Assembly (NCBI GenBank): GCA_965229115.1
Contig: CBDDIR010000003.1
Location: forward strand, 2,790,001 to 2,854,000
Length of the DNA stretch: 64,000 bases
Source: UBA7672 sp965229115
GTDB lineage: Bacteria > Pseudomonadota > Alphaproteobacteria > Caulobacterales > Hyphomonadaceae
Reading direction: 5' to 3'
Shown piece by piece: positions 23,087-31,453 of the stretch. Below the pieces are notes generated by a model that searched no databases, was not told the DNA's origin, and saw only the letters and a list, made by a program, of their open reading frames with translations. Numbering within the stretch: position 1 is the first letter of the stretch; each line of letters opens with the position of its first letter. A program made the position numbers and the translations under genes.

Positions 23087-25468
23087 ATGAAGATCAAGCT
23101 TCTCATGGGAGCGGCTATTGTCGCTCTTACAGCCGGCAGCGCCTGGGCGCAGGTGAGCGGACCGGCTGACCAGCCTTCGGCTGAAACTGTCGATACCAAC
23201 CGCGACGTGGTCGTGATCATCGGCCAGGGCGAGACGCGTCAGGTGCAGACGCTGACCGAGACCGACCTGAAACTTGAAGCCGCCGGTACGAGCCCGATCA
23301 AGCTGATCGAGAGCCTGCCGGGCGTGAACTATACCGCAGCCGATCCGTTCGGCGCTTACGAGTGGGCGGTGAACATCAACATTCGCGGCTTCCAGAAGGA
23401 CCAGCTCGGCTACACGCTGGACCGCGTTCCGCTCGGCGACATGAGCTATGGCAACTATAACGGCCTGCACATCAGCCGTGCGATCATTTCCGAGAACATC
23501 GGCCAGGTTGAGCTGGCGCAGGGCGCCGCCTCGCTGGCGACGGCCTCGACCTCGAACCTCGGCGGCGCGCTGACGTTCCGCAGCCGTGGGCCGGCCAACG
23601 AGTTCGGCGGCACCGTTGCCGCCACCGGTGGTTCGGAAGGCATGTATCGCGGCTTCGCCCGCCTCGACAGCGGCGTGATCGATGCGCTGTTCGGCGCGAA
23701 GGGTTACATCTCCTACGCCAACCAGAGCCAGGACAAGTGGAAGGGCGATGGCCCGCAGAAGCTTGAGCAAGTGAACGCCGGCTTTGAAGTTCCGGTCGGC
23801 CCGGGCGTGCTGTCGGGCTTCTATGACTGGTCGAAGCGTCGCGAGACCGACTATCAGGATCTCTCGCTCGAGATGCTGGGCCGTCTCGGCTATGACTGGG
23901 ACAACATCAAGCCGGATTGGGCGCTTGCCAATCTGTTGGGCGATGTCGGCGCGAACCGCGGCTATACCGGCGTTTGCAACCCGGCCTTCCCGAACGGTTC
24001 GGCGACGACTGCGCCCTGCCCGAATCCTTCGGCCGGCACGGCCTGGCCTGCTCCGTTCGCCAACGCGGACGACGCCTATTACGACGCGGCCGGCCTGCGC
24101 GATGACCAGCTGGCGCGCATCTCCTACGACGCCGACATCACCAACGACTTCTCGATCTCGGCGACGGCCTACCTGCACGAGAACGAAGGCCAGGGCATCT
24201 GGTTCACGCCGTATGTGAACCCGTTCCAGTTCGGCGTTCCGATCTCGCAACGCGCCACCGTCTCGTCGGTGTCGGTGCGTACGACCGAGTACGACATGAA
24301 CCGCTCGGGCGCTCTGGGCTCGGCCAAGTGGACGCTGGGCGATCACACGATCGAGGGCGGCTTCTGGTACGAGTATAACGACTTCAACCAGGATCGCCGC
24401 TTCTACGCCAACACGCGCCAGGCGCCGCGCCCGTCGCTGGAGTTCATGCGCAACGCCTTTGCGACCCAGTGGTCGTATGCGTATGACTTCGAAACCAACA
24501 TGTTCTTCATCCAGGACACCTGGGCGATCACCGACGCGCTGACCGTTTCGGGCGGCTTCAAGTCGGTGAAGGTCGACATGACGGTCGACACCAACGTCGC
24601 CAGCTTCGCGGCGCCGGTTGCGGGTTCGAACTCGGACCTCGGCGGCACGATCACCTCGAAGGACACTTTCCTCCCGCAGATCGGCTTCACCTACGAGCTG
24701 GAAGCCGGCAGCGAGATCTTCGGCGGCTACACCGAGAACATGCGTGCGCACACGCTTGCTCCGGCGGCGAGCCAGACGCAGTCGGGCTTCGACTTCATCA
24801 AGGCGAACACGTCGCCCGAGAGCTCGAAGACGACCGAGCTTGGCTGGCGTTATCGCAATGGCCCGTTCCAGGGCGTTGCGGCGGCCTACTATGTGAAGTT
24901 CGATGATCGCCAGATCGGCCTGTCTTCGGGCGCCGGCATCATCGGCAGCCCGTCGGTTATCAAGAACGTCGGCAGCGTCACGACCAAGGGCATCGAGCTC
25001 GCCGGTTCGTACGACTTCACCGATGAGTGGACGCTGTTTGGTTCGTACGCCTACAACGACTCGAAATACGACAACAACGTTGTCGACGCCACGCTGGCGG
25101 CCCCGATCCTGACGGGCGGCAAGACGGTGGTGAACGCGCCGAAGCACCTGCTCAAGGCCGACCTCGGCTATGACAACGGCACGTTCTTCGGCAAGCTTTC
25201 GGCCGCCTACACGGGCTCGCGTTACTTCTCGTACGTGAACAACGCTGAAGTCGACGGCTACACGCTGGTCGACCTCTCGGCCGGCTACCGCTTCGGCGGC
25301 AACGAGCTGCTGGATGGCCTCGAGCTGCAGCTGAACGTCACCAACCTGATGGACGAAGAGTATGTCTCGACCGTCGGCACGAACGGCTTCAACGCCAGCG
25401 CCGACAACCAGACGCTGATGGTGGGCTCGCCCCGCATGTTCTTCGCGACGATCCGTAAGGACTTCTAG
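23087..25468 (+). CDS. TonB-dependent receptor, substrate unknown
   Basis: A 793-residue outer-membrane receptor. ATG 23087 starts a signal peptide (MKIKLLMGAAIVALTAGSAW). The plug has SPIKLIESLPGVNYTAADPF and VNINIRGFQKDQLGYTLDRV; the long barrel has an NLMDEEYVSTVGTNGF segment near the end and closes with ATIRKDF. It resembles the large receptor families of Caulobacterales that take up carbohydrates, metal chelates or cofactors. No transport partner gene is next to it, so the substrate is open. A strong terminator follows. Confidence 0.85.
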   Translation: MKIKLLMGAAIVALTAGSAWAQVSGPADQPSAETVDTNRDVVVIIGQGETRQVQTLTETDLKLEAAGTSPIKLIESLPGVNYTAADPFGAYEWAVNINIRGFQKDQLGYTLDRVPLGDMSYGNYNGLHISRAIISENIGQVELAQGAASLATASTSNLGGALTFRSRGPANEFGGTVAATGGSEGMYRGFARLDSGVIDALFGAKGYISYANQSQDKWKGDGPQKLEQVNAGFEVPVGPGVLSGFYDWSKRRETDYQDLSLEMLGRLGYDWDNIKPDWALANLLGDVGANRGYTGVCNPAFPNGSATTAPCPNPSAGTAWPAPFANADDAYYDAAGLRDDQLARISYDADITNDFSISATAYLHENEGQGIWFTPYVNPFQFGVPISQRATVSSVSVRTTEYDMNRSGALGSAKWTLGDHTIEGGFWYEYNDFNQDRRFYANTRQAPRPSLEFMRNAFATQWSYAYDFETNMFFIQDTWAITDALTVSGGFKSVKVDMTVDTNVASFAAPVAGSNSDLGGTITSKDTFLPQIGFTYELEAGSEIFGGYTENMRAHTLAPAASQTQSGFDFIKANTSPESSKTTELGWRYRNGPFQGVAAAYYVKFDDRQIGLSSGAGIIGSPSVIKNVGSVTTKGIELAGSYDFTDEWTLFGSYAYNDSKYDNNVVDATLAAPILTGGKTVVNAPKHLLKADLGYDNGTFFGKLSAAYTGSRYFSYVNNAEVDGYTLVDLSAGYRFGGNELLDGLELQLNVTNLMDEEYVSTVGTNGFNASADNQTLMVGSPRMFFATIRKDF

Positions 25469-25508
25469 TCGAGAGCCCCTCGACTGGACGCCCTTCGGGG
25501 GAAAACTC

Positions 25509-25546
25509 CGCCGCCGGACCCCACATCCGGCGGCGATTTGTTTTTT
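25509..25546 (+). terminator. Terminator of the TonB receptor gene
   Basis: CGCCGCCGGA (25509-25518) pairs with TCCGGCGGCG (25526-25535), then ATTTGTTTTTT. Confidence 0.88.
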
Positions 25547-25625
25547 GGGCGCTGCGCGCCGGCAGTCGGGAATGGGCAGTCGGCAATCGCGTGCTGATTT
25601 CAAACATCGTTGCGGGCGCTGAACC

Positions 25626-25682
25626 GTAGGGTGCATCTTGATGCACCTGTGATCGGTCGCGGTGCATCAAGATGCACCCTAC
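25626..25682. repeat. Dispersed repeat family C as a perfect inverted pair
   Basis: Two 22-bp arms (25626-25647 and 25661-25682) are exact reverse complements around a 13-base loop. Each arm is itself palindromic (GTGCATCTTGATGCAC). The units match 4298-4320 and 26432-26454. It lies in the 1.2-kb gene-free region 25469-26648. Confidence 0.8.
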
Positions 25683-25882
25683 TTCCCGCCGTGGCGTGAT
25701 TGGTCGTTCGCACGGACCGATGTCCTGCGGGATGCTTGTTGTCGTCTCTCCCAAGAGAGAGCGGGGCGCGTGTAGATACGCCGTGGGTAGTGCCTGTGCT
25801 GCATCGCTGCAGCTGATGCGCGTCTTCACGCGCCCCTTGCCTGGCCGTTCTTCCCGATATGGCATCCAGGAGTTGGCAATCG

Positions 25883-26196
25883 ACCGCCAAGGATGAATCC
25901 CAGGGGCCTTAGCTCCGTGGCCAGTGATCGGTTCGGCGTGTCGGGGAGATGGTCCAGAACTCCCTCGGACCCTCCGGTTAGTGACCCCGGAGGCAGTGCT
26001 GCGCAGTTCGATTCACCGGGTCGGCTTGTCAGGCCTTCCCGGTTTGCTTGAAGGGGCACGGTAGAGTCCCCGACACCACGCGGCCACGCCGGCCAATGAC
26101 CCAACGTCTTGAGCTGGACGTCTCCAAGACCTCCCTTCGTCAGGTGCGCTTGCAGTGTACCTCGGTTCACGGCGCCGTAGATTCTGCGAGGCTCTA
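25883..26196. other. Gene-free stretch with a series of hairpins; structured RNA or decayed element
   Basis: No convincing gene. Several short stems follow one another: GGTCC/GGACC (25951-25971), CCTCCGG/CCGGAGG (25971-25993), ACCGGG/CCCGGT (26015-26043), GGGG/CCCC (26053-26071) and GTCTTG/CAAGAC (26106-26130). The minus frame 26269-25826 is open for 147 codons but starts in repeat A and has no recognisable domain. It could be a non-coding RNA, a composite repeat or a dead gene. Confidence 0.35.
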
Positions 26197-26276
26197 TCCC
26201 CCAACTTGCACGTGCAAGCTCTTGAGATTGTTCGGGATGGGTTTTGGCTGTCCTACAGTTCTGCATCACCGCTATC
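26197..26276. repeat. Dispersed repeat family A, copy 2
   Basis: Closely resembles 3772-3850 (CCCCCAACTTGC, CGGGATG, TTTTGGCTGTCCT, CAGTTCTGCATCACC). Confidence 0.7.
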
Positions 26277-26307
26277 CCCCAAACCGGCGTTTGGTGAGGA
26301 CGCGCTC

Positions 26308-26417
26308 GTCCTTCGACGGACGGCCCTTCGGGCCTGCTCAGGATGAGCGCTGAACAACTGGCGGCTCAGTAGCGCTCATCCTGAGCAGCACGCGTTAGCG
26401 TGCGTCCGTCGAAGGAT
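26308..26417. repeat. Dispersed repeat family B as an inverted pair
   Basis: A forward copy (26308-26351, CCTTCGACGGACGGCCC to GCTCAGGATGAGCGC) faces an inverted copy (26370-26417) across 18 bases. Same family as 4066-4112. Confidence 0.7.
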
Positions 26418-26431
26418 GGGCGCGTAGGCGC

Positions 26432-26454
26432 GGTGCATCGTTGATGCACCCTAC
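26432..26454. repeat. Dispersed repeat family C, single copy
   Basis: GGTGCATC-GTT-GATGCACCCTAC, as at 4298-4320. Confidence 0.7.
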
Positions 26455-26648
26455 GATGTGGTGTGTTGGATCGGGGTTTGACGTCGCGGTCTGTGGGATT
26501 TGTGGGGAGGCTCACTATTTTCGCGCGGAAGCGTGATGCCTGACGGGGTCTGACGTCATGCTTACCTGATCGGGCGTTTGGAGACGCCTCGTCTGCTCAG
26601 CGGGCGGGCCTATGGGTGGTTCACACCTGAGGATCAGGGAGGGAATGG

Positions 26649-28748
26649 ATGCGCTCGCGTACGATGCGGTTTGCGAAGCAATTGAAACTGGCGTTGCTGG
26701 GATCGGCCTGTGCGGTCGCGGCGGCGTTGCCGGCGGCCAGTGCGCAGGAGAGCCCTTCCTATTCGGCGGCGCAGGCGGCGGCTGGGCAAGCGATCTATGA
26801 GAAGCAGTGCGTGCTGTGCCATGGCGCGGGATTGGACGATGGCGAGTTCGGGCCGATGCTGCGCGGGGATGACTTCCTGCAGCGCTGGAGCGGGAAGAGC
26901 GTCGAGGACCTGTTCCATTATGTCTCGGATACGATGCCGACGGCGCAGCCGGGGTCGCTGAGCCAGGACGAGTATCTGAATGTGCTCGCCTACCTGCTGT
27001 CGAAGAACGGGATCGTGGCGGCGACGCCGATTTCGCTGACTGCGCAGAAGACGATGACGCTGCCGACGACGACGGCGAACCTCGGGATGATTGCGGCGGG
27101 CGTGAAGCTGCCGCCCAATCCTTCGGCACGGCCTAGCCCGCTGTTGAAGATCACGCCGGTGACGGAGGAGATGCTGGCCAAGCCGCCGGTTACCGACTGG
27201 CTCGACTGGCGGCGGACGCGGGATGCGCAGGGGTTCAGCCCGCTGAAGCAGATCAACAAGACCAATGTCGGCAAGATGCAGATGGTGTGGTCGCTGGCGC
27301 TGTCGCCGGGGCCGAACCAGGGCACGCCGCTGGTGCATGACGGCGTGCTGTTCGTTCATTCGTTCAAGGACATTGTGCAGGCGATCGACGCGGCGACGGG
27401 GGATATCCTGTGGCAGTACACCTATCGCCTGCCCAAGGACGTGACGCCGACGCCGAAGAAGTCGATCGCGATCTTCGGGACGACGCTCTACATGCCGACG
27501 TCGGATGCGCACATCGTGGCGCTGGACGTGAAGACCGGCGCGGTGTTGTGGGACAAGGGGCCGGGGCCTGGCTACACCATGTCGGGCGGGCCGATCATCG
27601 CCAAGGGCAAGGTGATCTATGGGACGCGCGGGCCCAAGCCGATCATCGTGGCGCTGGATGCGAAGACGGGCGCGGAGGCGTGGCGGTTCAACACCATTCC
27701 GAAGCCGGATGAGCCGGGTGGCGATACCTGGAACAACATGCCGTACGACGCGCGCAATGGCGGCACGATCTGGACGGCCGGCAGCTATGACCGGGAGAAC
27801 AATCTCGTCTTCTTCGGCCCTGCCCCGACCTATGACACCAAGCCGCTGCGCAATCTGGTGGCGGGCGCCAATAACGACGCGCTCTATACCAACGCCACGA
27901 TCGCGCTGAACCCGGATACGGGGAAGCTGGTGTGGCATTACCAGCATCTGAAGAACGACCAGATGGATCTGGACTGGGCTTACGAGCGGCAGATCATGAC
28001 GGTCGGCAAAGGCGCGAATGCGCGGCGCGTGCTGGTGACGGCGGGCAAGGCGGCGATGCATGACGCGCTTGATCCGAAGACCGGGAAATACCTGTTCTCG
28101 TTCGACCTCGGGATGCAGAACTACATCACCAAGGTTGATCCGAAGACGGGCGAGAAGACGGTTGATCCCGAGCTTATCCCCGGCGATGGAAAGTCGAAGT
28201 TCATCTGCCCGAGTGCGGGTGGCGCGAAGAACTACAATCCTTCCGGGTTCAATCCGGAGAGCGGGTTGTTGTTTGTGCCGCTGGTTGAGGCGTGCATGGA
28301 TCTTGTGCCGTTGCCGGCGGGACAGCGCGGACTGCTGTCGACCGGGGTGCGGACGAACATCCGGCCGATGCCGGACAGCGATGGCAATTACGGGCGGCTG
28401 GTGGCGGTGGATCTGGCGACCAAGAAGCCGGTGTGGATCACGCGCGAGCGGGCGCCGATCATGACGAGCACGCTGCCGACGGCGGGCGGCGTGGTGTTTG
28501 CGGGGGCGATTGATCGCTCGTTCTCGGCTTATGATGACAAGACGGGCAAGCGGCTTTGGACCACGCGGCTTAGCGATGTGCCGAACTCGAACCCGATCAG
28601 CTATGAGGTGAACGGGCGGCAGTATATCGCCGTGGTGACGGGGAGCGGCGGGGTGCGGACAACGAACTTCGTCAACATGATGCCGGAGATCAAGAACCCG
28701 ACCATGCGTACGGCGCAGATCTGGGTGTTTGAAGTTCCAAAAAAGTAG
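26649..28748 (+). CDS. PQQ-dependent dehydrogenase with N-terminal cytochrome c domain
   Basis: A 699-residue periplasmic quinohemoprotein. ATG 26649 follows a GGGAGGG site. The signal peptide is about 1-32. A cytochrome c domain comes first (heme motif CVLCH at residues 54-58), with its axial Met probably in DTMPTAQPGS. It is followed by a PQQ beta-propeller with repeated ALDxKTGxxxW blades and a GGTIWTAGSYD segment. Most PQQ alcohol dehydrogenases carry the heme domain at the C-terminus, so the N-terminal order is less usual. It should oxidise an alcohol or sugar and pass electrons to the respiratory chain. No PQQ synthesis genes are in the window. Confidence 0.85.
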   Translation: MRSRTMRFAKQLKLALLGSACAVAAALPAASAQESPSYSAAQAAAGQAIYEKQCVLCHGAGLDDGEFGPMLRGDDFLQRWSGKSVEDLFHYVSDTMPTAQPGSLSQDEYLNVLAYLLSKNGIVAATPISLTAQKTMTLPTTTANLGMIAAGVKLPPNPSARPSPLLKITPVTEEMLAKPPVTDWLDWRRTRDAQGFSPLKQINKTNVGKMQMVWSLALSPGPNQGTPLVHDGVLFVHSFKDIVQAIDAATGDILWQYTYRLPKDVTPTPKKSIAIFGTTLYMPTSDAHIVALDVKTGAVLWDKGPGPGYTMSGGPIIAKGKVIYGTRGPKPIIVALDAKTGAEAWRFNTIPKPDEPGGDTWNNMPYDARNGGTIWTAGSYDRENNLVFFGPAPTYDTKPLRNLVAGANNDALYTNATIALNPDTGKLVWHYQHLKNDQMDLDWAYERQIMTVGKGANARRVLVTAGKAAMHDALDPKTGKYLFSFDLGMQNYITKVDPKTGEKTVDPELIPGDGKSKFICPSAGGAKNYNPSGFNPESGLLFVPLVEACMDLVPLPAGQRGLLSTGVRTNIRPMPDSDGNYGRLVAVDLATKKPVWITRERAPIMTSTLPTAGGVVFAGAIDRSFSAYDDKTGKRLWTTRLSDVPNSNPISYEVNGRQYIAVVTGSGGVRTTNFVNMMPEIKNPTMRTAQIWVFEVPKK

Positions 28749-28770
28749 GCTTCGCGTCCTGGAATGAAAA

Positions 28771-28806
28771 ACGGGCCGGCGATGGTGTCGCCGGCCCGTT
28801 CTGTTT
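28771..28806. terminator. Terminator between convergent genes
   Basis: ACGGGCCGGCGA (28771-28782) pairs with TCGCCGGCCCGT (28788-28799), followed by TCTGTTTT. A-run on the other side suggests it serves both genes. Confidence 0.85.
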
Positions 28807-28822
28807 TAGCGATCAGAAGCGC

Positions 28823-30088
28823 TTACGGGGCGTTGCGGCCCGGCTCGTACTTGCGGATCTCGTGGCGGCCGACGACCATGTGGTGGACTTCATCCGGACC
28901 GTCCGCGAAGCGGAGGTGGCGGACGTCGGCGTAGAGTTCGGCAAGCGGCGTCCATTGCGAGATGCCGGTGGCGCCGTGGACCTGGATCGCCTCGTCGATG
29001 ATGCGGCAGGTGATTTCCGGGATCATCGACTTGACCATCGACACCCAGACGCGGGCTTCCTTGTTGCCGAGGACGTCCATCGCCTTGGCGGCTTTCAGAA
29101 CCATCAGGCGCATTTGTTCGATGTCGTAGCGGGCGCGGGAGACGACTTCCGGGTTCTTGCCAAGTTTGATGAGCGGCTGGCCGAAAGCTTCACGCGAGAG
29201 GCCGCGCTTGATCATCATTTCCAGCGCGGTTTCGGCTTTGCCGATGGTGCGCATGCAGTGGTGGATGCGGCCCGGTCCGAGGCGGACCTGGCTGATCTCG
29301 AAGCCGCGACCTTCGCCGAGCAGGATGTTTTCCTTCGGCACGCGCACATTGGTGAACTTGATGTGCATGTGGCCGCGCGGGGCGTGGTCGGCGCCGAAGA
29401 CGTGCATCGGGCCGATGACCTTCACGCCGGGCGTGTCCATAGGGACGAGGATCTGCGACTGCTGCAGGTGGGTGGGAGCGTCCGGGCTGGTCTTGACCAT
29501 GGTGATCATGATCTTGCAGCGCGGGTCGCCGGCGTTGGAGATGTAGTACTTCTCGCCGTTGATGACCCACTCATTGCCTTCGAGCACGGCGGAGGTGGAG
29601 ATGTTCTTCGCGTCCGACGAGGCGACGTTCGGCTCGGTCATGGCGTAGGCGGAGCGGATCTCGCCATTGAGCAGCGGCTCGAGCCATTGCTTCTTCTGGG
29701 CGGGCGTGCCGACGCGCTCGAGCACTTCCATGTTGCCGGTGTCCGGCGCGGAGCAGTTCAGCGACTCGGAGGCGAGGTGGTATTTGCCGAGTTCGGCGGC
29801 GATGTAGGCGTAGTCCAGGTTCGAGAGGCCTTCGCCGGTTTCGGCGTTGGGCAGGAAGAAGTTCCAGAGGCCGGCGGCCTTGGCTTTCTTCTTGGCGCCG
29901 TCGAGCAGTTCGAGCTGGCGCGGATGCCAGGACCAGCGGTCGGTCTTCTGGTTATCGAGCTCGTCGAATTCTTCGAGGATCGGGGCGACGTTTTCGGCAA
30001 TGTGGCGCTTGACCGCTTCGTAGAGCGGACGGCCCTTCTCCGACATGCGGAGGTCGTTCAGTTCATTTTCGCGTTCGAGATCAGCCAC
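28823..30088 (-). CDS. Acyl-CoA dehydrogenase
   Basis: A flavoprotein of about 421 residues. It has the usual three domains: N-terminal helices, a middle beta domain with YAMTEPNVASSDAKNIS and WVINGEKYYISNAG, and C-terminal helices with LGPGRIHHCMRTIGKAE and QVHGATGISQWTPLAELYAD. It oxidises an acyl-CoA to the enoyl-CoA, passing electrons to ETF. The sequence resembles the ACAD10/11-like branch. The GTG at 30088 is chosen because GGAG lies upstream and the longer frame has no support; ATG 30046 is an alternative. It stands alone with a convergent neighbour. Confidence 0.87.
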   Translation of the reverse strand: MADLERENELNDLRMSEKGRPLYEAVKRHIAENVAPILEEFDELDNQKTDRWSWHPRQLELLDGAKKKAKAAGLWNFFLPNAETGEGLSNLDYAYIAAELGKYHLASESLNCSAPDTGNMEVLERVGTPAQKKQWLEPLLNGEIRSAYAMTEPNVASSDAKNISTSAVLEGNEWVINGEKYYISNAGDPRCKIMITMVKTSPDAPTHLQQSQILVPMDTPGVKVIGPMHVFGADHAPRGHMHIKFTNVRVPKENILLGEGRGFEISQVRLGPGRIHHCMRTIGKAETALEMMIKRGLSREAFGQPLIKLGKNPEVVSRARYDIEQMRLMVLKAAKAMDVLGNKEARVWVSMVKSMIPEITCRIIDEAIQVHGATGISQWTPLAELYADVRHLRFADGPDEVHHMVVGRHEIRKYEPGRNAP

Positions 30089-30237
30089 GCGTCTTTCTCC
30101 ATCAATGATATGCCATCGCTTCCAGCATGTCCCCGGGCAGAGCGCCAGCGTGAAATTGGCCACTGGCGGGTTTCCCCGGCAAGTGAATGGCGAAGTGATG
30201 GGAGAAGGCGGCTTCGGAGTGTGATAAAACCGGGGGC

Positions 30238-30819
30238 ATGACCGGGGCCACAGCCGTCAAGCGAAGCGACCACCTGCTGTATCTGGCCAGCATCCTGCTG
30301 AGCGTGCCGGCTATCGTCAGCCTGTTGCAGCGGCAGTTCAGCGTTCCCGTGGCGGGAGAGATCGATCAGCTGGTGGCGGGGTATCGGTCGCTGTCGGATG
30401 CGATCTCGCATGTGGTGCATGCGCCGCTGATTGCCGTGTCGTTGCCGCCTGCCCCGCCGCTGATCGACCTGCAGATCCTGTCGTTCGCGGGCATGGGGAT
30501 GATGACGAAGGCGATGCAGCGTCCGGGCGAGGCGTTCGACTGGCTGGGCGGGCTGGTGTGGGCGCTGGTCTCGTTCGTGTGCGGGTATCTGCTGGTGGGG
30601 ATACTGGTGATCGGCGCGGTGCTGGCGTTGATCATCTCCAAGCCGATGATCGCGTTCCGGTCTGACCACTATATCGAGACGACGCCGGAGCTGGAGGGAT
30701 TGCAGGGACGGCTGAGGCGCGAGCGGGAGATGCGGCTGGAGCGGGATCTTGCGCGGATCATGCTGATCACGCTGGCGATCGTGGGCGCGTATTTCGGGAT
30801 CAACGCGCTGCTGCTTTAG
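30238..30819 (+). CDS. Hypothetical membrane protein, 193 aa
   Basis: Family not recognised. Hydrophobic segments lie at about residues 14-30, 100-138 (FDWLGGLVWALVSFVCGYLL and on) and 175-190 (LITLAIVGAYFGINALLL). Between the last two is a strongly charged helix (GLQGRLRREREMRLERDLAR). The ATG at 30238 sits 149 bases from the divergent acyl-CoA dehydrogenase start. Likely an inner-membrane protein with a cytoplasmic charged helix; no function is proposed. Confidence 0.65.
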   Translation: MTGATAVKRSDHLLYLASILLSVPAIVSLLQRQFSVPVAGEIDQLVAGYRSLSDAISHVVHAPLIAVSLPPAPPLIDLQILSFAGMGMMTKAMQRPGEAFDWLGGLVWALVSFVCGYLLVGILVIGAVLALIISKPMIAFRSDHYIETTPELEGLQGRLRREREMRLERDLARIMLITLAIVGAYFGINALLL

Positions 30820-30945
30820 CCGGGCGTGCTGTTGGTCCACCTCATCGTGACGTTGGTCCCGGAAGCGTGTCCGACGGATTGAGACGGCTGCACGGTCGGG
30901 CTTGTGTCCTGCGCATTGACCCTTTGCGTATGGAGCCGACACGAG

Positions 30946-31287
30946 ATGAAACTTCAACACATGCTGACTGCTGCGGCGCTTCTGCTTGCGGCCGGAGGCT
31001 GCGCCTCGATGACGGTGAGTGACGATGCGATCGTGCAGCGTACGAGCGCGGCGCTGGGCATGGAGGTGGGGACGTTCACCATCAGCGATCGCGTGAATGA
31101 AAGCATGATCGTCCGCTACAAGGCGAAGACGACTGCGGGACATGTTTACAACTGCACGATGGGCGGTTCGGTGAGCCTGCTGGGCGCCGTGCCAAGCGAC
31201 GCGATCTGCACGCCGATGGGCGCCGCTGCGGCAGCGGCGATGGCCTCGCAGTGCAATGCGCTGCTGAAGGCCGCCAACAAGTGCTAG
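30946..31287 (+). CDS. Small lipoprotein, 113 aa
   Basis: Starts with a lipoprotein signal (residues 1-19, lipobox AAGGC, Cys19). The mature part has a compact domain (TVSDDAIVQRTSAALGMEVG, VRYKAKTTAGHVYNCTM) with three further cysteines. ATG 30946 was chosen because it starts the signal peptide. It could be an envelope stress or binding lipoprotein; the family is not recognised. A large hairpin without a T-run lies downstream at 31354-31393. Confidence 0.7.
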   Translation: MKLQHMLTAAALLLAAGGCASMTVSDDAIVQRTSAALGMEVGTFTISDRVNESMIVRYKAKTTAGHVYNCTMGGSVSLLGAVPSDAICTPMGAAAAAAMASQCNALLKAANKC

Positions 31288-31353
31288 CCGCCTGACCGGT
31301 TCACCGGGATTGCAGACGCCGCGTGCCAACAATCTGGCGGCGTCCGCAGTTCG

Positions 31354-31393
31354 ACAGCCGCCGGGCGATCCTGACCCCCGACCCGGCGGCTGT
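31354..31393. terminator. Long hairpin after the lipoprotein gene
   Basis: ACAGCCGCCGGG (31354-31365) pairs with CCCGGCGGCTGT (31382-31393). No clear T tract, so termination is uncertain. Confidence 0.45.
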
Positions 31394-31453
31394 GCGACCT
31401 GCCTTGCCCGTTCGTGAATTGTCACTGGCGCATGGCGCTCCTATTGGAGACGG

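Noticed and set aside
22919..25636. A 905-codon minus-strand open frame
   Set aside because: It mirrors the TonB receptor on the other strand, is rich in Arg/Val/Ala shadow composition and has no domain. High GC content keeps antisense frames open.
25826..26269. A 147-codon minus-strand frame starting MMQNCRTAK
   Set aside because: Its start lies in repeat family A, also found at 3772-3850, and the rest has no recognised domain and many hairpins. Listed as an untyped region instead.
26634..28061. A 475-codon minus-strand frame
   Set aside because: Arg/His-rich antisense of the PQQ dehydrogenase; no domain.
28862..30241. A 459-codon plus-strand frame
   Set aside because: Antisense of the acyl-CoA dehydrogenase.
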